DNA from: Variovorax saccharolyticus
GTDB taxonomy: Bacteria; Pseudomonadota; Gammaproteobacteria; Burkholderiales; Burkholderiaceae_C
Direction of reading: 5' to 3'
DNA length: 64,000 bases
Assembly (NCBI RefSeq): GCF_030316765.1
Contig: NZ_JASZYT010000010.1
Span: 1 to 64,000, forward strand
This document shows positions 58,438-64,000 of this stretch, in pieces (within the stretch, counting starts at the first letter, position 1; each line of letters opens with the position of its first letter). The notes beneath the pieces were generated by a model. The model saw only the letters and a list, made by a program, of their open reading frames with translations. It searched no databases and was not told the origin of the DNA. The position numbers and the translations under genes were made by a program.

Positions 58438-59166
58438 ATGAGTGAGAGAAAGGCGGTGCTTGTGATTGGCGCCGGTGACGCGACAGGCGGCGCGATTGCC
58501 AAGCGCTTCGCTCGCGAGGGCTACATTGCCTGCGTCACCCGACGCAGCGCTGACAAGCTGGTTCCTCTGGTGGATGAGATCAAGGCGTCTGGCGGCGAGG
58601 CCCATGCTTTCGGCAGCGACGCACGCAAGGAAGACGAGATGGTGTCGCTCGTCGAGACCATCGAGCGCGACATTGCTCCCATCGAAGCGGCCGTTTTCAA
58701 TATCGGCGCCAACGTGCGATTCGGCATCACCGAGACCACCGCCCGCGTGTACTTCAAGGTTTGGGAGATGGCTTGCTTCGGCGGCTTCCTGATGGGCAAA
58801 GAAGTGGCCACGAGGATGCTGCCGCGGGGGCGAGGCACCATCATCTATACGGGTGCCACGGCAAGCCTGCGGGGCCGCGAAGGTTTCGCGGCGTTCGCTG
58901 GGGCGAAGCATGCACTCCGCGCACTGGCGCAATCCATGGCGCGAGAGCTCTGGCCGAAGGGCATCCACGTGGCCCATCCCATCATTGACGGGGCTATCGA
59001 CACCGAGTTCATCCGGACGAACTTCCCCACACGCTACGCGCTCAAGGACGAAGGCGGCATCGTGCTGCCCGAAAGCATCGCTGAAGCCTATTGGCAGATC
59101 CACATGCAGCCGCGCAACGCGTGGACCCATGAGACCGAGATTCGTCCTTGGATGGAGGCCTGGTGA
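58438..59166 (+). CDS. SDR-family protein with Phe in place of the catalytic Tyr
   Basis: A 242-residue short-chain dehydrogenase fold. The nucleotide motif is VIGAGDATGGAIAKRF, the NAG-like segment reads VFNIGANVRF, and the active-site helix reads EGFAAFAGAKHALRAL, so the usual YxxxK is FxxxK. The Lys remains. A C-terminal SDR segment, HIIDGAIDT-like HPIIDGAIDTEFIR, is present. Loss of the Tyr predicts altered chemistry or a binding role. It is first in the operon with enoyl-CoA hydratase and others; stop and next start overlap by one base (TGATG). Confidence 0.85.
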   Translation: MSERKAVLVIGAGDATGGAIAKRFAREGYIACVTRRSADKLVPLVDEIKASGGEAHAFGSDARKEDEMVSLVETIERDIAPIEAAVFNIGANVRFGITETTARVYFKVWEMACFGGFLMGKEVATRMLPRGRGTIIYTGATASLRGREGFAAFAGAKHALRALAQSMARELWPKGIHVAHPIIDGAIDTEFIRTNFPTRYALKDEGGIVLPESIAEAYWQIHMQPRNAWTHETEIRPWMEAW

Positions 59167-59939
59167 TGGAAGAAGTCACTCGAGTTGCCGACGAAGGGCT
59201 CTTGCTGGTCGGCATCAATCGACCGGCGCGGAAGAATGCGTTGACGTCCGCGATGTACGTCGAACTGGCAGAGGCGTTGGCAGCAGCAGAACGCGACGAC
59301 TCCATTCGAGCAGTTGTCGTTCACGGAACCGAGTCCGCCTTCTGTGCGGGCAACGACATTGGCGACTTTGCCAATCCGCGTTCAATCGAGGGCGAACGGC
59401 CATCTGTCAGGTTCATGAAGTCGGTGATCGGGTTGGGGAAGCCCCTGCTCGCCGCGGTGAACGGTCCTGCAGTCGGCATCGGCGCAACGATGCTGTTGCA
59501 CTGCGACCTGGTTTTCGCGGGCACCACGGCCAAGCTCGCGTTTCCTTTTTCAAAGCTCGGCCTGTGCCCCGAGTTCGCTTCCTCCCTGGTGTTGCCGGTG
59601 ACGCTCGGCTATCAGCGGGCCGCGGAATTGCTCTTGCTAGGGGATGCCGTCGACGCTGCCGCGGCTCAGTCCCTTGGTTTGGTCAATGCGGTCTTGCCGC
59701 CGGAGGAGGTTCTTCAGCACGCGGTCGCAGTTGGCCGTCGCCTGTGCGCGGCCTCCGCCCCCTCGTTGCGAGCCATCAAGTCGCTGATGCGCGGCGATTC
59801 CGAAACTTACCTGCGACGCATGGATCGGGAGAACGAGGAGTTCGCACGTCTTCTTGAAACTCCTCACGCGAAGGAGGCCTTCAAGACCTTTCTCATGCCC
59901 CGTCCGAGCACAGTCTCTTCGAGCCAGACCCATGCGTAA
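59166..59939 (+). CDS. Enoyl-CoA hydratase/isomerase family protein
   Basis: A 257-residue crotonase-fold enzyme. The two oxyanion-hole regions are SAFCAGNDIGDFANP and VNGPAVGIGATMLLHCDLVFA. The first catalytic Glu position is occupied by GLCPEFASSLVLP, which keeps a Glu after Pro. The protein likely hydrates or isomerises an enoyl-CoA formed after activation by the synthetase at 56565. It overlaps the next gene by 8 bases. Confidence 0.9.
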   Translation: MEEVTRVADEGLLLVGINRPARKNALTSAMYVELAEALAAAERDDSIRAVVVHGTESAFCAGNDIGDFANPRSIEGERPSVRFMKSVIGLGKPLLAAVNGPAVGIGATMLLHCDLVFAGTTAKLAFPFSKLGLCPEFASSLVLPVTLGYQRAAELLLLGDAVDAAAAQSLGLVNAVLPPEEVLQHAVAVGRRLCAASAPSLRAIKSLMRGDSETYLRRMDRENEEFARLLETPHAKEAFKTFLMPRPSTVSSSQTHA

Positions 59940-60549
59940 AGTAGCTGCACAATTCTTGTTCGACTTCGGAAGCCCGAACGCGTACATGTGCCACCGCGTG
60001 CTGCGTGATATCGAATGGCGCACCGGCATCCGAATCGAGTATGTGCCGATCTTGCTCGGTGGCTTGTTCAAGCTGACGAACAACCGGTCGCCGGCTGAGG
60101 CATTCGCAGACATCCCGAACAAGCGTGCCTACGATGCGTTGGAAGTTCAGCGCTTCCTGGCGAAGCACAAGCTCTCGAGTTTCCGAAGGAACGAGTTCTT
60201 CCCGGTCAACACGCTACTCATCATGAGGGGCGCCGTGGCGGCACAGGTGCTCGGCTGCTTCGATGCCTATGTGGAAGCGGTTTTCTCGTGCATGTGGGAG
60301 CAGAGCCTGAACATGGCAGACCTCGACATCGCAAGGGGCGCCTTGTCTGCGGCGGGTCTTGATGCAGAAGCCATCCTGAAGGCCACTCAGGACGCCGGCG
60401 TCAAAGAGCGCTTGAGTTCCAACACGCATGACGCATTCGCGCGAGGCGCTTTTGGCTCACCTACGTTCTTCGTCGGCGACGAGCTCTTCTTCGGCAAGGA
60501 CAGGCTGAGAGAAGTCGAGGAGGAAATCTTGAAGCAAAAAGCAGGCTGA
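59932..60549 (+). CDS. DsbA-fold 2-hydroxychromene-2-carboxylate isomerase-like protein
   Basis: A 205-residue thioredoxin-fold protein of the HCCA isomerase/GST kappa group: AAQFLFDFGSPNAYMCHRVL at the N-terminus (with Ser in place of a CxxC), IEYVPILLGGLFKLTNN, and the C-terminal GAFGSPTFFVGDELFFGKDRLREVEEEI. Known members isomerise an aromatic-degradation intermediate with glutathione. The start at 59932 overlaps the hydratase stop. It suggests an aromatic or cyclic substrate for the cluster. Confidence 0.88.
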   Translation: MRKVAAQFLFDFGSPNAYMCHRVLRDIEWRTGIRIEYVPILLGGLFKLTNNRSPAEAFADIPNKRAYDALEVQRFLAKHKLSSFRRNEFFPVNTLLIMRGAVAAQVLGCFDAYVEAVFSCMWEQSLNMADLDIARGALSAAGLDAEAILKATQDAGVKERLSSNTHDAFARGAFGSPTFFVGDELFFGKDRLREVEEEILKQKAG

Positions 60550-60595
60550 GAGGCCGACCTGGACGACCAACCCACCCTCGCGAACCAAGTTACCC

Positions 60596-61588
60596 ATGAA
60601 GACCAGAATCACAGAACTATTCGGCATCGAGCATCCCATCATCCAAGGTGGAATGCATTTCGTTGGTCTCGCCGAGCTGGCGTCCGCTGTTTCCAATGCG
60701 GGCGGTCTCGGCATCATCACCGGCCTCACGCAGAAGACTCCCGACCTGCTGGCAAAGGAAATCGCTAAGTGCCGGCAGATGACGGACAAGCCCTTTGGCG
60801 TCAACCTCACCTTCCTGCCGACCTTCGCCTCCCCGCCCTATGCAGAGTACATTGCCGCGATTGCCGAGGGTGGCGTAAGAATCGTGGAAACAGCCGGGCG
60901 TAGCCCTGGGCAGTACATGCCCGCATTGAAGGCGGCCGGGATCAGGGTCATTCACAAATGCACTTCCGTTCGCCACGCGCTGAAAGCCGAGCAGATTGGA
61001 TGCGACGCGGCAAGCGTTGATGGCTTTGAATGCGGTGGGCACCCGGGCGAGGACGATGTGCCGAACATGATTCTCCTGCCGCGGGCAGCCGACGAGCTGA
61101 CCATCCCCTTCGTCGCGTCCGGCGGCATGGCCGACGCGCGCAGCCTGGTTGCGGCCCTCGCATTGGGAGCAGAAGGCATGAACATGGGCACCCGCTTTGT
61201 CGCTACGAAAGAAGCGCCAGTTCATCCCAACGTCAAGCAAGCCATTGTCGATGCCTCGGAGCTGGACACTCGCCTGGTGATGCGGCAGCTTCGCAATACC
61301 GAACGCGTTCTGAAGAACACTGGGGTCGATGCATTGCTGGCGGTCGAGCGCGAGAAGGGGGCCGAAGTCAGCATCGCGGACATCAAGGATTTCGTCGGTG
61401 GCGTCTACCCCAGGGTGATGGTCGAAGGCGACATGAACGCCGGCGCCTGGAGCTGCGGTATGGTTGCCGGCCTGATTGACGACATTCCATCGGTCGGCGA
61501 GCTGGTCTCCAGGATAATGCGGGAGGCCGAGGACATCATCTCCACTCGACTGTCTCGCTTCGTTGGCCGTGGCGAGGCAGTTGCCTAG
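60596..61588 (+). CDS. Nitronate monooxygenase-family FMN protein
   Basis: A 330-residue TIM-barrel flavoprotein with FGIEHPIIQGGMHFVGLAELASAVSNAGG, the PFGVNLTFLPT strand, KCTSVRHALKAEQIGCDAASVDGFECGGHPGEDD and FVASGGMADARSLVAALALGAEGMNMGTRF (FMN-phosphate loop). The family includes nitronate monooxygenases and enoyl reductases of the 2-nitropropane dioxygenase type; in CoA pathways they often act as unusual reductases. It is 46 bases after the isomerase. Confidence 0.88.
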   Translation: MKTRITELFGIEHPIIQGGMHFVGLAELASAVSNAGGLGIITGLTQKTPDLLAKEIAKCRQMTDKPFGVNLTFLPTFASPPYAEYIAAIAEGGVRIVETAGRSPGQYMPALKAAGIRVIHKCTSVRHALKAEQIGCDAASVDGFECGGHPGEDDVPNMILLPRAADELTIPFVASGGMADARSLVAALALGAEGMNMGTRFVATKEAPVHPNVKQAIVDASELDTRLVMRQLRNTERVLKNTGVDALLAVEREKGAEVSIADIKDFVGGVYPRVMVEGDMNAGAWSCGMVAGLIDDIPSVGELVSRIMREAEDIISTRLSRFVGRGEAVA

Positions 61589-61625
61589 CGTGGATGCGCC
61601 CACGGTCACCGAACAGATTGCGCAA

Positions 61626-62462
61626 ATGCCAAGAAGTCCCGCGAAGACAAGGCCAGATGCCCCTTCCCCCGCGCCGCCCAGTCGGTCACCCAAGGAAGAC
61701 CGGCACTTCGTGACGGCATTGGCAAGGGGGCTGCAGGTGCTGCAGGCCTTCAAATCGGGCGAGGAACGCCTCGGAAACCAGGAGATTGCCGAGCGATGCT
61801 CCATGCCGAAGTCGACCGTGTCCCGCCTGACGTACACGCTCACCAAGCTCGGATTTCTCCACCACGACGACGACGCGAGTCGCTACCGCCTCGGCATGGC
61901 GACGCTATCGCTGGGCGGTACGACGCTGTCCAGGCTGGATGCGAAGGAGGTAAGCCGCCCTGTCATGCAGAAGCTGGCGGACAGCACGCAATGTCTCATT
62001 GCGCTGGGCATCCGGGAAGGGATGTCGATGCTCTATGTGGAAACCTGCCGCAGCGACTCTGTCGTCACCCTTCGCTTGAATCTGGGTTCCCGGATGCCGC
62101 TCGCGACGTCGTCGATGGGGCGAGCCTACCTGGCCGCAGTCAAGCCTGGAGCCCGAAAAAGCCTTGAGGACAGGATGCGTGCGCTGGACCCCGCAAGCTG
62201 GCCAAGCATCGAGGACGGGATTCACAAAGCCATGGAGGAACTTGCGGAATTCGGATGCTGCAGTTCCTTCGGTGATTGGCGCCCCGAGGTTCACGGCATC
62301 GCCACGCCCCTGCGAGTCGGCAAGGGCATGCCACTCATGATCCTGAGCGCGGCCGGACCCGCTCAGTCAATGCCGGCAGAGTTGTTCATGCACGCCATCA
62401 GGCCGGCGTTGTTGGCGGCCGCCCAAGAAATCGAAGCGCACTTTCGTCCTCGAAGCAGTTGA
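61626..62462 (+). CDS. IclR-family transcriptional regulator
   Basis: An IclR regulator of about 278 residues from the ATG at 61626. The frame is open from 61563 (TTG), overlapping the previous gene, so the true N-terminus is uncertain. The winged HTH has FVTALARGLQVLQAF, EERLGNQEIAERCSMPKSTVSR, LTYTLTKLGFL, and the effector domain has SRMPLATSSMGRAYLAAV and FGDWRPEVHGIATPLRVGKG. It is the last gene of the SDR operon and the likely controller of the two palindromes at 58168 and 58274. Confidence 0.9.
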   Translation: MPRSPAKTRPDAPSPAPPSRSPKEDRHFVTALARGLQVLQAFKSGEERLGNQEIAERCSMPKSTVSRLTYTLTKLGFLHHDDDASRYRLGMATLSLGGTTLSRLDAKEVSRPVMQKLADSTQCLIALGIREGMSMLYVETCRSDSVVTLRLNLGSRMPLATSSMGRAYLAAVKPGARKSLEDRMRALDPASWPSIEDGIHKAMEELAEFGCCSSFGDWRPEVHGIATPLRVGKGMPLMILSAAGPAQSMPAELFMHAIRPALLAAAQEIEAHFRPRSS

Positions 62463-62672
62463 GCGACGCGAGACGGGGTCGAGGGCAGCGGGCGCGTTCT
62501 CCGGCCTTCCGGGTGGGCAGCCGGTGGGCATCCGCTTTGGAGCACGACGAACTTCGGCCGCGGGCCCGGTCCCGTCATTTCCGGTGTGACAGGATGCAGC
62601 CCATCTGCGACATCCACGGTTCGCAAGCGACCGGCCGCAACCAGTCTGAAGCTCGCTTTCCGCGCAGCATTC

Positions 62673-63254
62673 CTAGCTTCGTCCGCGAAGCCTGGTTGCA
62701 ATGCCTTCTTCGTACTCCCCATCCACCAAGACGAAGAGCATCCGGCATGGCTTGTCAGAGCGATTGGCCCAGGCGTGGTTCGTTCCGCGCTGCACGACGA
62801 CGCTGCCGGCCTTCAGAGCCACCTCGCCCTTGTCGAGCACCAGCGTGAGTTCGCCTTCGATCACGATGCCGTAGTCCACGGTTTCGGTGCGGTGCATCAG
62901 CGGGTGCGGAGCTGCGTCGCCCGCGGTCGAAGCGGCGGCATCGCCGATCTCCTTGAAACCGGCCTGCATGTCCGCCGCGCTGCGCGCGAGCAGTTCGGGC
63001 GTGTCCGGCGGAATGTCCACGAAGCGGATGCGTGTGCCATTGCGCGGCGGGGGCAGCATCAGCGCTCCGGGCGTTGGGTCCGGGCCGTTGTCGATGACGG
63101 CGGGCGTGCCCGCGGTAGACCACACTTCGTGGAACACCACCCCCGCGATGCCCTGGAGCTCGACCACCGTGGCAAGAGGTCCATCGCTCGCCACGACGGC
63201 ACGGCCCTCATGGTCGTGCCCTGTCACCACGCGGTGGATGGGAGGAAAGCTCAT
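62673..63254 (-). CDS. Cupin-domain protein
   Basis: A 193-residue protein with a C-terminal cupin: HPLMHRTETVDYGIVIEGELTLVL (first motif, with HxxH-like His) and GSVVVQRGTNHAWANRSDKPC (second motif, His). The N-terminal half resembles a second, degraded domain. The ATG at 63254 has AGGAG 7-11 bases upstream. It follows the Bug gene by 38 bases. Such cupins occur with aromatic catabolic genes and may bind a small acid; function unknown. Confidence 0.85.
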   Translation of the reverse strand: MSFPPIHRVVTGHDHEGRAVVASDGPLATVVELQGIAGVVFHEVWSTAGTPAVIDNGPDPTPGALMLPPPRNGTRIRFVDIPPDTPELLARSAADMQAGFKEIGDAAASTAGDAAPHPLMHRTETVDYGIVIEGELTLVLDKGEVALKAGSVVVQRGTNHAWANRSDKPCRMLFVLVDGEYEEGIATRLRGRS

Positions 63255-63292
63255 TCGCGGTCTCCTTTCGAATAAAAGACGTCAGTGCCGAA

Positions 63293-64000
63293 TCACTCGG
63301 CGGTGATCTTGTTGTCCTTCACCACCTTGGCCCAGGCGCGCGCATCTTCGCCCAGAAAATGCCGGAAGGCTTCCGGTGATTCGCCGACCGGCGTCAGGCC
63401 ATAGCCTTCGAGCTTGGCCCGGAAGGCCGGCATGGCAACGACCTTCTGCGACTGCGCAAGGAGGCTCGCCAGCACCGGCTCGGGCGTCCCCTTGGGAGCG
63501 AAGATGCCATGCCAGGAATCGCCGACGAAACCAGGCAGCACCTCGGCGATCGCCGGCACATCCGGCAGCCCATCGATGCGCTTCGCGCTCGACACGCCCA
63601 ATGCCCGCACCTTTCCAGCCTTCACCTGCGGAATCGCACCCGTGCTGGCGTCGAAGGCAACGTCGACACGCTGCGCGATCACGTCCGGCAGAAAATAGTC
63701 CTTGTAGGGCACATGCGTCATCGAGACGCCGGCCTGGCCGAGCAGCCTGGCCATGGCCACATGCGTGCCCTGGCCAATGCCCGCGCTCGCATAGGTCATC
63801 GTGTCGGGCTTGGCCTTGGCATCACGGATCAGGTCCTGCAAGGTACGGATCTTCGAGTCGTTCGACGTGACCAACACATAAGGCACCGAGAGGATGCGAG
63901 TCACCGGAACGAAGTCCTCCGCCTTGTACGGGAGCTTCTTGTAGACATAGGGGTTGATCGAGAAGGTGTTGTTCACCGTCCAGAGCAGGGTGTAGCCGTC
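63293..64000 (-). CDS. Bug-family substrate-binding protein, 5' truncated by window end
   Basis: The frame runs from 64000 to the stop at 63293 (235 residues). It begins GDGYTL-like at the edge (DGYTLLWTVNNTF), then YVLVTSNDSKIRTLQDLI, YASAGIGQGTHVAMARLLG, MTHVPYKDYFLPDVIAQRVD, LPDVPAIAEVLPGFVG. These are Bug family elements. The signal peptide and first domain lie beyond the window. It is co-directional with the cupin gene. Confidence 0.93.
   Translation of the reverse strand, partial: DGYTLLWTVNNTFSINPYVYKKLPYKAEDFVPVTRILSVPYVLVTSNDSKIRTLQDLIRDAKAKPDTMTYASAGIGQGTHVAMARLLGQAGVSMTHVPYKDYFLPDVIAQRVDVAFDASTGAIPQVKAGKVRALGVSSAKRIDGLPDVPAIAEVLPGFVGDSWHGIFAPKGTPEPVLASLLAQSQKVVAMPAFRAKLEGYGLTPVGESPEAFRHFLGEDARAWAKVVKDNKITAE

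Noticed and set aside
1..64000. Mobile element, CRISPR array, tRNA or rRNA
   Set aside because: No transposase, integrase, direct-repeat array or recognisable structural RNA sequence was seen on either strand.

Overview
The window is GC-rich, densely coded DNA typical of a beta-proteobacterium of the Burkholderiales. Variovorax or a related Comamonadaceae genus is the best guess. The reasons are tripartite-tricarboxylate (Bug) binding proteins, a TctD/TctE-like two-component pair, a MobA-like 3-hydroxybenzoate hydroxylase, and many small sulfonate-uptake operons joined by 1-4 bp ATGA-type overlaps. It looks chromosomal: I saw no insertion sequence, phage gene, tRNA, rRNA or CRISPR array.

Region 1 (about 0.2-35 kb) is a large organosulfur and sulfur-assimilation island. 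It holds three paralogous two-component flavin monooxygenases (250, 17587, 27868), two MetQ-type methionine binding proteins, six SsuA/TauA/NrtA-like binding proteins, two ABC core transporters (7953-9739 and 20966-23459), a TauD-like dioxygenase, a CmcJ/NvfI-like oxygenase, a MetY sulfhydrylase and a Mop molybdate-binding protein. It also holds a CysB-type regulator, an SfnB/DszC-like flavoprotein, an MsuE/SsuE-type FMN reductase, a YeeE/YedE (TsuA-like) permease and an exported two-domain rhodanese. Together these would import sulfonates, sulfur esters and thiosulfate, release sulfite or sulfide oxidatively, and feed cysteine and methionine synthesis.

The most striking system lies inside this island at 12779-17468 on the minus strand. 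It encodes a rhodanese, a serine O-acetyltransferase, a small XRE-type regulator, a family 2A encapsulin shell protein (SrpI type) and a cysteine desulfurase with a roughly 240-residue Pro-rich N-terminal extension, the cargo-loading signature. This is a sulfur-handling protein nanocompartment operon. The family is known, but the regulator translationally coupled inside the operon and a promoter element shared with tauD are worth following.

Region 2 (35-45 kb) has a TRAP transporter in one operon with a thiamine-diphosphate E1 alpha/beta pair that has no E2 or E3 partner here. It continues with small stress and membrane genes, a TerC protein, a TctD/TctE-like two-component system and an exported thioredoxin-like protein. 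Region 3 (45-55.5 kb) has an acyltransferase, a MobA-like hydroxylase, a DUF3500 protein, and a Bug protein with a PEP-mutase/isocitrate-lyase-family enzyme and an aconitase-family LeuCD-like dehydratase, facing a divergent IclR regulator. Cytochrome b561, PepSY and DUF411 proteins follow. Region 4 (55.5-64 kb) is lower in GC and is a CoA-dependent catabolic cluster: acyl-CoA synthetase divergent from an SDR, enoyl-CoA hydratase, DsbA-like isomerase, nitronate-monooxygenase-like and IclR genes, then a cupin and a truncated Bug gene. Its divergent promoter carries two perfect 19-bp palindromes 106 bp apart.

Non-coding signals found by eye include these twin palindromes, an inverted pair of TTTCCACsATGTGGC sites at the other IclR promoter, and a bipartite CGGAA-N20/21-CGTTCGTT element upstream of three redox genes (DoxX, peroxiredoxin, thioredoxin-like). 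There are also CATAAG elements upstream of several sulfur genes. No computation or database search was run.
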